Below are positions 26,348 to 36,918 of a stretch of 64,000 bases of DNA, piece after piece. Positions within the stretch are counted from its first letter, which is position 1. The number at the start of each line of letters is the position of its first letter. Source of the stretch: Monosporascus cannonballus (taxonomy: Eukaryota; Ascomycota; Sordariomycetes; Xylariales); contig QJNS01000328.1 in the NCBI GenBank assembly GCA_004154925.1, positions 1 to 64,000 of the forward strand. The letters are read 5' to 3'. A program made the position numbers and the translations under genes. The notes under the pieces are model-generated. The model ran no database searches, was not told the DNA's origin, and saw only the letters and a program-made list of their open reading frames with translations.

Positions 26348-29300
26348 CAGGGTTGAAAGCAACGCAATCCACTCCACGCAGCACCCCAGTGGAATGGATT
26401 GCAACATATCCACCGCCATATCATTTCAGTGGATGGATATAGGGATTTTCCCAAATGGATGGCCACGCAGTGGATATAATGGACGTCAGGGGGTATCACG
26501 GGCTTAGCTTTTGGTGTTGAGGTTATATTGACTAGCTACCCCTAAGGCAACTCGGCTTCTTCTTCATCATCCTCTAGGTCCCAGCCCTCTTCGTCAGTAA
26601 CCTCGTTAAGCCACCTTGTTGCCCATTCCTGAATAGCCTCGTCGCTCATATGTTGAAGTTCTGATAAGTGGCGTATCTCCTCCGGCGAAGTGAATATGGA
26701 ATCAAAGGCCTCCAACAGCCCTGCCCTATGCCACGAGCGCAACACCTGGCAAACCTCGATCATCATGGCGTCTAAACGACTGCGCAAAGGCGAAGCCATT
26801 CGACCTGCTGCTGAAAATAAGCGCTCACACTCTGCTGACATGGGCTGTATCGTAAGGAAGTCGAGCGCCATTTGCGAGAGACGTGGATATCGGGCTTCTT
26901 TGCGGCGCCAATAGTCTAAGGGGTTCTGCACTTCGCGATCCCCGGGCTCAAAATCTTCGCACCACACAGCGTATTCGTCGAAGCTATCTCCAAGCGGCTG
27001 CGCTCCGTTATCAGTCAGGTCTAGGGCGGAGGGCGTGATCCCATATCGTGACAGTTCGAGGTGTTGTTGCAGGGTATTGTGGAAGCGCTTCGTACGCTTG
27101 GGCGGTGGCCCAGCTGTTGACTGCCGCGCCACATCCGTGTTGCGATAATCCGTATACCATATATCACTGACCTGTTGCTTCGCGCGTTGAACCCATTCGG
27201 GATGATCGCTCCAGCTTCTCTCGAACCATAGCCACCTGTATGCAGGATGCAAAGCAAGGGCCGTAACGTATATAGGGGTTTCTTCCACCTTGGTGTAATA
27301 TTCGTCCAGCTTCTTCCAGGCTAAGTTGATATTCACGCCCAGGTATTGTCCGTCAAGGAGCTCACTTTCGCGATCTTTATATTCTTCAAGGCGTTCAAGA
27401 AGAAACTCGAAGGTTGGGATCACATCCCATATGTTGCCGTATGAGCCGATCCACCCCTTCTTGCGTTTGCGCTGAATCCCATCCCCTTCAAGGATCTTAA
27501 TGCAGTCTTCGTAATACCTCAAGATCTCCGCCGTGACGTCGAGGACGTGCCAATCGTGATCAGTCAGTTGATTTTCCTGTTGGATCACGAAAGGTCTCTT
27601 TGCGCCGCGCCGTATATCGCCTCGCCGGCCGGTATTTTCCATTTCCCATTCGTGGCGATACTGAATAATCAGTCTATTCAAAAAGGGACGAAGAACTTGG
27701 GCGCGGTGAATCATATAATACTGTGAAAGCCATCGTGTGTCATTGTCGAGCTTCACATCCAAGGGCTTCTTAGCCCTAATGCGTGGGTTGTCGGATATAA
27801 AGCTATGATCTTCCTGGATGGAACGGAGCATATGTGTAAGCTTATCGGAGCGGTGAATAGCAACAACCATGTTATGAAGCTTCCCGACAGGCCCTTTCTT
27901 GCGCCAAAGCTCGTGTTCAGCTTCCGTAAGAGCTTCTTCGCCATATATTGAAGCCTCAAAAGCTTCCACATCGTGGCCAAACAGAAGGGCTTTGGCGGAA
28001 AGGTTAAGTGTATGGCCTAGGCATCTACCCCGACGGCTGGCTCCCTCGAACCCCAACTCAGCGCCAATAACTTCCATGGCTGTATCGTTGTTCTTCGCGT
28101 TATCCAAAGTAAAATAACCGATCTTGCTCCTGATCTGGAAGGTGTCAATCACATCAAGCACTTCAGCTGCGATATTAGGGCCTGTATGGGCTGCGGTGAT
28201 TTTGGGAAGCCCAAGAGTAACTTTAAGGGGGTGGTTATATTGGTCCCTGAAGAAGCAACAAATCCCATAAAACGAATGGCGATTTCCTGACCGCCACCCA
28301 TCAAAGGCTATATGAATGCGCCCTGGGGAGTTATTCAGCACCTTAATGATCTTATGCTTGCAATCGTTAAAGGTATTTTCGATCAGCTTCTTCGCTGCGG
28401 TATGCGAGATATGGGCTTCTTGGTTGGCAACGCAGGGATTGAGGTATTCGAATATAGATCGCAATTCTTTTTCTTCCGCAATATTGAACGAATGGTTATG
28501 GGCTATGATCCAGTTAATCAGCAGCCGTCTGAATTGCTTCTTATCGAAGCTCTTGATCATGCTATTGGCTATAGCCTGCTCGCGAGGGCTGTTGGTATCA
28601 AGCTTCCAGTAATCGGCTAGGGTAGGGGTTTTCGATCGTTCTCGGGATTGCGATTTTCGGGCTTCGTCTTCCAGTTGCCGCAATGACTTCGTTTTCCCCA
28701 GGGGAGCAGATATACGGTGATCTTCGTATAGGTGGTTGGCGTGGTTCTGTGTACCGCGCGCGTTCATGGCTACGGGCTTAGGGCCCTTTCTTTGCAAGCA
28801 CTTCTTGCACACCCACTTCCGTTTATCGCCATTTTGTATATCGTAGCCAAACTCCCACGTCCATGCTGTAGTATCCTTCTTGCGTTCGGATATCGTGAAG
28901 CCGGGAAACGCAGCCCAAAGGCGTTGCTCGAGTTGTTGATCAGTTGGAACGGGGGTAGGCGTAGGTGTCGCTGAAGGGGTCGAAGTAACAGAGATTGGCG
29001 AAGAAGCTTTACCGCCCAGGGCTTGAAGGGAACTTTCGGAATCGGAAACTGAAGCCATATTAAGCGTAAGAAGGTGCGTAAGTAGGTGTGTTGCTATATG
29101 GCGCGTTAAATGGGTTGATCAGATAATTGCTTCAAAACGCGTATTAGCAAAGCTTTATGCAAAACGCGTACACTTTTAATTCAGGGCGTTTCCGTACCTC
29201 TCTGTAATGAAGTAACAGATACATCAATTCCTTAATAAATAACTAGCAAAACAATGTAGGTATTACCAGGTTAGTAGGAACGGGGCGAAGAACGGAAAGC

Positions 29301-30090
29301 AATTGCATAGGTATCGAAGTGTTAGTAAGTTGCTTTTGCGAAGAACCGTGCGTTGTTTCGGAAGATCAAAAATACATCGGAAGCGTACCTAAAATGTATG
29401 GGTCCCTGATGTTGCGTACAACAATCCTGTTTCCCTGCTGAGTAGCCTTACTAACAGCTCCATGCTTCAACCCTTCCGAATTCAGTTGCACCTTTAAAAT
29501 TATAGCCAAATAAAATCGCAAAAAAAAAAGGACTTTATAGTTAAATTGTCCTAATCAAGGGCTTTATGATGATATTATTCCTATTATCATAACTGTTATA
29601 TTGAACTAAAGGAGCTAAGTTGTCGTGAAGTTGACGTGTTTTGCATTTGAAAACCGAATGAGAATGACATGTTTGTTGATATACAACCCACATCTAACGA
29701 CACAGTTGTCTCCTTAGGCCAAGCCCAGTATCAAAATGACCGCAAAAATTCAAGGAATTTAAATATACCATTACCATCATCAGGAGATAAGTATGTCTAA
29801 AGTTATGGGGAAGTGATATGTTGAGATGTCGGGCGTTCCGGGTAGGTGGGATCCCCTTATGTGGCGTTGCGGACAGCCACCTGTTAGTATCACCACATAT
29901 ACCGCTAGGCTTCACTAACAACGGGACCTACACCGCCACAAGAACCACTTATTATGGACATTATGTCCATCTCGAGATCTTCAAATGGATGGATGTCCAT
30001 AATCGGCTAAGCCGGGTGGATGGATTGCGCGCCAAGGTTGCGCAACTGCGTGGCCACGCGGTGGATCAAGTTGCATTGCTTTCAACTCTG
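26348..30090 (-). mobile_element. Complete hAT DNA transposon, 3743 bp
   Basis: The left end reads CAGGGTTGAAAGCAACGCAA and the complement of the right end reads CAGAGTTGAAAGCAATGCAA. A perfect 8-bp duplication, GGTGCAGA, lies at 26340-26347 and 30091-30098. Inverted ends starting CAG plus an 8-bp duplication define a hAT element. It carries one intact transposase on the minus strand. About 1 kb lies between the transposase ATG and the right end, and about 190 bp between the stop and the left end. Both subterminal regions hold repeated GTGGAT/ATCCAC motifs, probable transposase sites. Related end fragments occur at 46670-46790 and 49346-49545. Confidence 0.93.
26542..29058 (-). CDS. hAT family transposase, 838 aa
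   Basis: A single uninterrupted frame encodes a full-length hAT transposase that cuts and pastes its own element. An N-terminal Ser/Thr/Pro-rich stretch precedes a BED-type zinc finger (C84, C87, H109, H114). The RNase H-like core shows likely catalytic aspartates D253 (IAFDGW) and D319 (YFTLDNAKNND). The C-terminal hAT dimerisation region lies at about 743-785 (ECERLFSAAGRM and following), with an acidic tail after it. The length suits fungal hAT transposases. The ATG at 29056-29058 is the first in frame. No premature stop or RIP-type damage is seen, and the element's ends and target duplication are intact, so recent or current mobility is likely. Confidence 0.93.
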   Translation of the reverse strand: MASVSDSESSLQALGGKASSPISVTSTPSATPTPTPVPTDQQLEQRLWAAFPGFTISERKKDTTAWTWEFGYDIQNGDKRKWVCKKCLQRKGPKPVAMNARGTQNHANHLYEDHRISAPLGKTKSLRQLEDEARKSQSRERSKTPTLADYWKLDTNSPREQAIANSMIKSFDKKQFRRLLINWIIAHNHSFNIAEEKELRSIFEYLNPCVANQEAHISHTAAKKLIENTFNDCKHKIIKVLNNSPGRIHIAFDGWRSGNRHSFYGICCFFRDQYNHPLKVTLGLPKITAAHTGPNIAAEVLDVIDTFQIRSKIGYFTLDNAKNNDTAMEVIGAELGFEGASRRGRCLGHTLNLSAKALLFGHDVEAFEASIYGEEALTEAEHELWRKKGPVGKLHNMVVAIHRSDKLTHMLRSIQEDHSFISDNPRIRAKKPLDVKLDNDTRWLSQYYMIHRAQVLRPFLNRLIIQYRHEWEMENTGRRGDIRRGAKRPFVIQQENQLTDHDWHVLDVTAEILRYYEDCIKILEGDGIQRKRKKGWIGSYGNIWDVIPTFEFLLERLEEYKDRESELLDGQYLGVNINLAWKKLDEYYTKVEETPIYVTALALHPAYRWLWFERSWSDHPEWVQRAKQQVSDIWYTDYRNTDVARQSTAGPPPKRTKRFHNTLQQHLELSRYGITPSALDLTDNGAQPLGDSFDEYAVWCEDFEPGDREVQNPLDYWRRKEARYPRLSQMALDFLTIQPMSAECERLFSAAGRMASPLRSRLDAMMIEVCQVLRSWHRAGLLEAFDSIFTSPEEIRHLSELQHMSDEAIQEWATRWLNEVTDEEGWDLEDDEEEAELP

Positions 30091-30271
30091 GGTGCAGAAG
30101 ATTGACGAATTGATCGCAATGGTAGCAATCAACCTGGTGCTTACAGCTGTATAAAAGCTGCCACGGTGGACGAGACCGTAACAGTCCTGCACTAGAGATG
30201 CCCAAGCCCGCAAATTCCAGATATTGGTCGTCAATTTTATTACAAAACCTTTCATTCTCCTTTTCGAGCAT

Positions 30272-30680
30272 GGTCGGAGAAGATAAGCAGATGTAAGGGA
30301 TTCATACGTAAGGGGCTAGCATACCCATTACAAAGACTAGCAACTCTTTGTTCAACTTCGGCTAACCTTTGCTTTACCTAGGTTTCGAAGATCTCCAGTC
30401 TTCTCCCAATCTTGGTAACGGCACTTTGAAGAGATTTATCCGGATGACTTGTCCGGATAGTTTGCTTGCCTTCAATGGGCTGCGTTTGTTGATTCGCTTG
30501 CGCCTGAGGGCCAATGACGGTTTCGTCTTGCAAGGGTGCTGGCGGATAGGTGCCTAAAAGTCGAAGTCCGTTTTGAACTAGATAGAAGACTAGAATCTAT
30601 AGCGGGATAAAATGGATCGTTTGAGAACGTACAAGGCTGATAAGACCATTAACAAAAATGGTTCATGGCAAATTAATTAT
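30272..30680. other. Intergenic, nothing recognised
   Basis: About 400 bases of normal composition lie between the split ORF and the C2H2 gene. Short open frames are present without domains. I see no repeat or RNA gene. Confidence 0.5.
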
Positions 30681-31371
30681 TTAAGCTTTCTGACTAATCC
30701 GTAATTGTAAATAATGTAGAAATTTTCCCAACGGTCGCCCCTTTTTTCTCAAATCCTTATCACAGTAGTCGCTTTCGACGTGCTGAAGGAAGGCGCTCAT
30801 GAGAGGGAACGGCGTTCCACACGTCGGGCACTGGAAGTTAAAGTCCTGCTTATAATAAGTGTAGCTTCCAGACTGATAACAGTCAAACGCAACCTCAGTA
30901 ACAATATCGTTATCAACTTCCGATTCGCAGGTTCCGGCCTCGAGATGTAGCACCATCGCAGAAGGTGAGCAAAAACGTCTCGTGCATCCGAAACACTCCG
31001 TGGTCTTTTCGGCATGGGTTTTGCAATGCTAAAACAAGTTAATCACTGGAGTGACTAAGACATGTAGGGGAACGAACGTTCTTTAGATTGGAGGGAGATT
31101 CGAAGTAGCTTCGGCAGATCCGGCACATGTTATGCTTGGACACGTCGTGCTGGACAAGCTGTTCTAGCGTGTTGAAATCCGGCTCCTGAGGGCAGTCTGT
31201 GCAAACATGATGGCTGGAAGAACTGAGGATGTGCTGTCGCTTAGCAGACGAGGAGCCAAAGTGTCTCTGGCACCGCGAATAATCGTAGGCATGGCTGCCT
31301 GAGGTTTGTAGATGCTGCTGGAAAGCCGCCTGGGTTGAGAAATACCGATTATATGGTCCGCAGTGCTCCAT
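30681..31371 (-). CDS. C2H2 zinc-finger protein, 213 aa
   Basis: The model is complement(join(30681..31028, 31078..31371)). The 49-nt intron (GTTCGT...TTTTAG on the coding strand, with a TTAAC branch-like motif) joins SPSNLKN to HCKTHAEK in frame, completing a finger. The protein is a row of degenerate C2H2 fingers, including SRCQRHFGSSSAKRQH, MCRICRSYFESPSNLKNH, ECFGCTRRF...MVLH and FQCPTCGTPF...LLQH-like units. It belongs to a widespread fungal family of multi-finger proteins of unknown role that probably bind nucleic acid. Two positions where the family has Cys are Tyr here (CGPYNRYF and YDYSRC). Both are TGT-to-TAT changes, so the first fingers may not bind zinc. The start could lie further upstream. 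Confidence 0.7.
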
Positions 31372-31926
31372 GTCAAGCGCTAGCTTATCACCTAAGTTTG
31401 ATAATCGCCGTGAGTTTCTTGTAGGGGCTCTGAGCGGGCTGGTGCTAAATTTGGGGATTGCGGGGCTATATCGTGTACTATCCTAACGCAATCTGTTACA
31501 ATCTCGGTGTGGGTGCTAACGCTAGCTACAGGAAAATTGACCTTAGTTGCTGGGATCACGTGACTGCCCCACAGCTTCATCAAACCATCAAATCTTTCTT
31601 TCGGAAGCGATCCACAACCGTCTCAAGCGACAAGGCATAAGTAGGAAGGCGGTGAGAAAATTCTGCCATACCAACCTAGGAAAGCGGTGTAGGTTTCCGC
31701 CGCACCATTCGTCCCCATTAATTTTCGAGCTCCGACGCCCAAATTCCTCCTTGCTTACAGTACGTCGTTTTCAACTCGCAATTTCAACCCTGATCTATCA
31801 CCATTGCCCTTCCCACCCTGCAATCAGTTACCTGGGACGAACCAGAGCTTGTCCGCGCTCAAGCCTTTCCATCTTGTACACCTCCGTTCCGGATTTCTTC
31901 ATTACCTATCTGCACTGTGAAGCATA
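31372..31926. other. Intergenic between divergent genes
   Basis: This is a 555-bp spacer between the minus-strand C2H2 gene and the plus-strand damaged gene that begins at 31927, so promoters of both probably lie here. Overlapping short frames on both strands show no domain. Confidence 0.45.
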
Positions 31927-32959
31927 ATGGCGACCAAGCAGGCGATCGGCACGGTACAAATTGCGGCGTTCCAACAACATATGCAGTCCTACGATCCCAG
32001 TCGCATCACCCTCCAATACCACCCCCGTAATACTGTCAGCATCGAGTGCGCCTTATCCTAGGAAGATTTGGTCAAGGGCTGCGTTATCTGTTCCGACTTG
32101 TCAGTACCTTCCCTATCCCTCCGCCATTCCGGCTGTACTGTGTATTAACATGTCTGGGTTTTTATTTTAGCAATACTCTGTTGCCTGGTTTCAACACGTC
32201 CCAGCAACCTATGGGCTCCCTGATCGACGAGTTCGCACGCCGGGTCTGCATTGACACCGACATTAGCGCCCTTATAACGGAGAACGCAAACGGGAAGTAT
32301 TCTTTCGACCAAACGAAGGTCGCAGCCAAGGCAGAGCATCTCCGCACCCGTGGAATCTTCCGAAAGGAATGGGCCTTATTTGCAGCAGTCACGGGACGCC
32401 TAAGTCCTACCCTCGCCACTCCTCGCCTGCATCCAGACCTCATGGCCGATACATATGTCCCCGGGCCGAGACAGATGAAATTTTTTAAGGACGATCCGCA
32501 AGGTATGGCCGCCGTATTCAAGGAGATAATTGGACGTTGGGATGCGTTTTCGCAAGCGCTATCGGATGACGATATGATGCTGCGAGCGATTATGACGGTA
32601 ATTTGATGTAGCTGATAATATTGATATCGGAGGACGGGAAGGACAAGCTGAATAGCCGTACGAGGTTAGCTAGCCCCGTCATATTGCGTTAATCAACACG
32701 AATCACATATCTTTCTGCTTGACTTGTCTTCTGTCGCAGACGCCCTTACCGCCGAGGCACTGGGAGATTTGGGTTTTAGTGAGTGGCCGCCGATGCCGGG
32801 AGTTTCTAGACCAGCGCTGCTATCCCTGCTTGGGCGTCTGCCAGAGCTGAACACGTCTTTTGGTGTCTCCGTGGATGATCGCCATGCCTCCGCCAGAGGT
32901 TATGATGATCTCTTTGCTTCCTACACTTCCATTATTTTCCGAGGATCGCCTTCATCCTA
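31927..32959 (+). pseudogene. Damaged gene of unknown function
   Basis: From the ATG at 31927, 44 codons are followed by an in-frame TAG (32059-32061). After it the same frame continues coding-like (EDLVKGCVICSDL) to about 32150. A second frame, open from about 32170 to 32603, reads TSQQPMGSLIDEF and continues to a GTAATT that could be a donor. A third segment (about 32740-32957, ALGDLGFSEWPPMPG and on) follows a good CTTCTGTCGCAG acceptor but is one base out of phase. Codon choice and acidic/hydrophobic patterning suggest a former gene of about 300 codons carrying a RIP-type CAG-to-TAG change and an indel. I do not recognise the family. Confidence 0.45.
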
Positions 32960-33696
32960 ATTGGCCACGCAAACGTTTAATACAAGAGAATATCTAGATT
33001 TCTAATTATCTACCTTGGAGATTAAGCACTAATGCCTTCTAAATTATACTAACCTATTGGAGATCGAGAGCAATAGCAACTCGGTTAAGTAGCATAATCG
33101 CCAGTTGCCCCTCGATGAGCGGCGGTATATTAAAGTATTGAGGGATAATAAGCCAAAAGTCCGCACGAAAAGTCGGCTCTAACGACGTCAGTTCGGAGGT
33201 ACACCTATATAAGATACAGTTAACACCTATAGGTTCTTAGCCGAGGTTAAGACGATATTCTCGAGGCAGCTCACTCTCTTTTCGTCGAATCGAAAGGTTA
33301 GGCACATAATACTGTGGTGATGCCGCTACGGGAGAGACTAAAATAACTGGTAAGGGTAATGCCCCCAGTAACCCCTCCAAAGCAAAATCCTCTCCCTGCC
33401 ACCTAGGGGACCAAGATATCTTACGTGTTGTCCATCGTAGCATGAGATTCTCTCGAACGAGGTCCTCCGGAAGCTCGAAGAAGCGCGGCCAGGTGAAGTT
33501 ACCCTCCCGCTTATAAGGCCCACGCGAATACTCCATCTATATCGCATTCTCTACTCTTATTTTAGTACTTCAGCATAATGATTCTATATCGGTTAATGCT
33601 TTGGCGTATGGCTGTGCTCGCCGAACAGCTCGATTTTCTGTATGGTAGACCTCGCCTATGTTACGGTACCTAGCATGTCAATATAGATGAAAACTT
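32960..33696. other. Intergenic with one weak ORF
   Basis: The minus-strand frame at 33237-33536 (99 codons, ATG start, rich in Arg, Pro and Leu) could be a small gene but has no recognisable domain or intron signal. Nothing else is evident before the tandem repeat. Confidence 0.3.
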
Positions 33697-33931
33697 TTTC
33701 TTGCGAGATTGGCTTATGAAAGAGAAAATTCTTAAGGATTTAGAATTCGTAAAATATATAATATCGTAAGAGATGTTTCTTACGAGGTTAGCTAAAGAAA
33801 GAGAAATATCACAAGAATTATAGGTTCGTAAAATATAAAACCCCTTACGAAGTTTCTTTTGCAAGGTTTGCTAACAGAAGAAAAATATCATAAGAATGAT
33901 AGGCTCGTAAAACATAGGATCTCCTACGAGG
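33697..33931. repeat. Tandem repeat, three units of 77-79 bp
   Basis: Three diverged units begin at about 33697, 33776 and 33853. Each starts TTTCTTACGAGG or similar, continues through a GAAAGAGAAATATCA-like block and ends at a TCGTAAAA(C/T)ATA-like block. After the third, the TCTCTTACGA motif repeats at shorter spacing to about 33990. The array is AT-rich and non-coding. Confidence 0.75.
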
Positions 33932-33990
33932 TTTCTCTTACGAGATATCTCTTACGAAACATCTCTTACGAGGTATCTCTTAAGTTTAAT

Positions 33991-34649
33991 TCAAATAATA
34001 TTAAAAATAAACTCTCTTATGAGATTTTTCCTATAAGCTCCGGTTCTATGAAAAGTCCTTTTTTTTTATCCCTTGCGTCTCCCCCCTCGCTTCGCCCCCT
34101 TACTTCAATTCAAGAAACCTCCTGGGAGCCCCTCCCGAAGGATCACTGTTTTGACACCCCGCTGACAGCACTCCAACCCACGTTTGTTCATAATGCCGAA
34201 AAATAACAGACGTCCGGAACATCCCCTTACCAGTCACGTCCCAGGGAACTATCACAGACTATTATGTGTTCCTCTTCATATAAGGGACCCCTTGGCCAGA
34301 TATCTCATCTTTTATATTCACGCAAAAGTAACTTCTCTAGCAGGCCACTATTATCGGTAGGCACTCCTATTCCTGCCTCCGAGATTATATATTCTCAGTT
34401 TCTATTTCCGGGTCCTGTGTCTATTTGCCAGGCGGGTCCAGTTCTAGACCTCGAGCATCCATTTCTGGCTGCTCGATTATGTAGTGGGAGTAAGGAAAAG
34501 AAAAGAGCCACCGCCGACCCACCTCAAACTATTTTTAGTAAATGTATTTATACCCGCTTGGTTGGCCCGATCAACTGCAGCGGACGATTTCGTACGAGCC
34601 ACCACGCCATCACGTCCGATTCTGTACATCGTCCGAAAACCACATAAGC
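33991..34649. other. Intergenic, no supported gene
   Basis: GC-normal sequence with overlapping open frames of 80-130 codons in different frames (34264-34647 and 34484-34729). None has a domain or plausible splice structure. Confidence 0.4.
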
Positions 34650-35057
34650 GACTAATCCGGTTTCTACGGAAAAAGTACTGGTTTAAATTTGTACTGATTA
34701 GATCCGGTACCGGTTTAAGTCCGTACTAGTACGGGGCCACAAGCCGGACTGGTTTAAGTCTGTACTAATACTGGGCCCAAACCGTACTGGTATCGGAATT
34801 ATCTAGTCCCAGGGTCTACTGGTTCAAATGTGTACTGGTGCAGATTCACAAGCCGTACTGGTATCGGAGCTGTACTAGTGGAAGTAATTTGATCTGTACT
34901 AGTTTAGATCCCGTACTGGTTTCGTTCCCATACTGGTCCTGGCTCCAAGCCGTACTGGTCCATTTCTGTACTGATCACACCGCTTCTACAAGACTGGTCC
35001 AAACCCGTACTGGTCCATCTGGTATGGATGTAAACCGATCCACATGTGGACCAGTAC
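34650..35057. repeat. GTACTGGT short tandem array
   Basis: About twenty copies of the octamer GTACTGGT or close variants (GTACTAGT, GTACTGAT, GTACCGGT) are spaced mostly 16-17 bases apart, with some steps near 24. Typical units read GTACTGGTTTAAATTT or GTACTGGTATCGGAGCT. This is a degenerate minisatellite; the open frame through it (34838-35086) is an artefact of the repeat. Confidence 0.8.
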
Positions 35058-35924
35058 ATTTTGGACAAGGCTCTCGCTTCGCCTAAGATATCACATATAT
35101 ATTCGGTTAAGTTATTCGGTTAAGTATAAGGAGGGTCCACTTGATAGACATATATCTATTCATTCCTCATAATCAGAGCTGTCCAGTTCCACAACTATCA
35201 TCTTTCGACGCTTTGGTGTCTTGGTTTTATCAAGTCCATAATCTTGAACAAAATCTCGAACAGACCGTTTCTGTGGCCTGACCGTTTCTGTCAGCAGGGG
35301 ACTTGCAACCGAAGGTCGATGAAGCCTTCCCAACTCATGACTTGATAGCTCTTCTTTCTGAATAATATTCGGGTGTTCCCGGTATAAGATCACCTAGCCG
35401 TAGCTCTGGGTATTCTAACGCCCAATTTCGCCGGAACTCCGCCCATGCAGGGGTCCGTCCCGTTTAACTGCGGGGTTACGGCAGTACGATGGTTTATATT
35501 TAATACCTTGCGTCCCTTGCGTTTAGGTAATTGTTTTTTAAATTCTGTTAAATAATTCCACGTCTCAGTTATCTAAATAAGTTCTTAGCTGTCTAGTTCC
35601 AAGCTATTATCGAACGAAATTCCCAGGCTCGAACAGTATTTATGTCCGTTTGGATTTTCCGCCTCCGTAGGTAGCGGGCATGCCAAATTCAGTGTATAAG
35701 TAGTGGGTCAACCGCCGCAAACGTACAAAACCGGCTATCTAAAACACGACGGGATGTCTCCGTCGCCTTTGGTGCAGCTTACTTTGCTCTACTGTATTCC
35801 CGTAAGGAATTCTTAAGTTGTTAGCTTAGTATTCTTCAGCTCGCCCCTCATATTTTCAAGGGCCTGCGTAATGTTTTCCGCTGCAACCTTTGCCTCTTGT
35901 CTGGGTAACATTTAGTAAAACTGC
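35058..35924. other. Intergenic with one weak ORF
   Basis: The minus-strand frame at 35160-35393 (77 codons) encodes a basic segment followed by an acidic tail (VELDSSDYEE). It could be the C-terminal fragment of a lost gene, but no family is recognisable. The rest is featureless. Confidence 0.3.
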
Positions 35925-36290
35925 CAACAGCCCAGAAGCCGCTAGCAGCAACAAAAAGCTGTTGACAGCTCACCAGAAGTTCCTAGCAGCGACAAAAGCT
36001 GCCAGCAGCTCTACAGCTGCCAACAGCCCTGAAGCTGCTAGCAGCAACAAAAGCTGCCAACAGCCCCCATTAGCTGCCAACAGCCCACTAAAGCTGCTAA
36101 CAGCCCAGCAAAAGCTGCCAGCAGCCCCAAAGCTGTCAACAGCCTTACAGCTGCCAACAGCACCGCTAGCCGCTAGCAGCAACAAAGAGCTGCCAACAGC
36201 CCCGAAGCTAACAGCAACAAAAGTTGTTGACAGCCCACTAAATCTGCCAACAGCCCAGAAGCCGCTAGCCTACCAAACGGCCGCGGCCTA
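35925..36290. repeat. CAGC-rich minisatellite, 18-21 bp units
   Basis: Repeated modules of the form AGCTGCCAACAGCCC (with GCTAGCAGCAACAAA variants) recur roughly every 18-21 bases for about 370 bp. The plus frame is open throughout (35890-36300) and gives Ala/Ser/Lys/Pro-rich repeats, but the opposite strand is also largely open. I read it as a repeat, not a protein gene. Confidence 0.75.
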
Positions 36291-36918
36291 CAACTTTTAG
36301 CAACAGGATACAGGCACTAGAAGAGAGCAGAAATTAGTGCATCTCTCGATATCGCTATTTGGCGCGCCGGCGGACCAGTGGAAACCTCTCTGACTAGCTT
36401 CCTGCTATCGTCATTCCTATATAGTCCATAGTCAATGCCACCCTCATCCGTGACCAGCCATACTTCCGTCAACTAATTTCTTCACTTTTCAAGCGCGCCA
36501 ATATTATTGGAGAAATCGCCGGCTGACGCCAGTAAGTGGAGAGGAACCAGACCGTCGGGTCGAAAAGCTAGGGATAGAGGAGGGATGGGAGCCCGAATAG
36601 GCCAATCCCATTAAGAAAGTGGATCAAAATCATGCTTCTGATTGCCAACACCACCCCTATTCTAGACTTAATAATCCACCCCGTAAAAAGTTAGCCGGGG
36701 GTAGTGTCCCAGCCCTCATTAGGTCGCTCCGCCACCTCGGTCCCAAAGTCTCTTCCACTTCTCGTCTTTCACCGTTTCTCTGTGTCGAACCGTATCGCAA
36801 GGTCTCGCATTACCTAGTGAGAGCGAAACGGGCTTTACTTGACATCGCCGGTACATTGCCGGTACATCGCTGGATTTAATGGGGTCCGCGGCAGAGTGCG
36901 ACACGATCCAGCACAAAG
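36291..36918. other. Intergenic, upstream of a damaged gene
   Basis: About 630 bases with no supported gene. It may contain the promoter or first exon of the following pseudogene. Confidence 0.4.

Larger units (their letters stand above)
26294..30271 (-). pseudogene. Small ORF interrupted by the hAT insertion
   Basis: Excising 26348-30090 and one copy of the 8-bp target duplication joins two minus-strand open pieces in frame. They are 30271-30091 (about 60 codons from an ATG) and 26347-26294 (ending in TAG). The join reads NLLH-LAQRKK across the insertion site. The product would be a Cys/His-containing protein of about 75 aa (CKHQVDCYHCDQF), which I do not recognise. It ends 36 bp from the recombinase gene, convergent with it. 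Whether it was ever a gene is uncertain, but the split frame supports insertion into pre-existing sequence. Confidence 0.4.
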
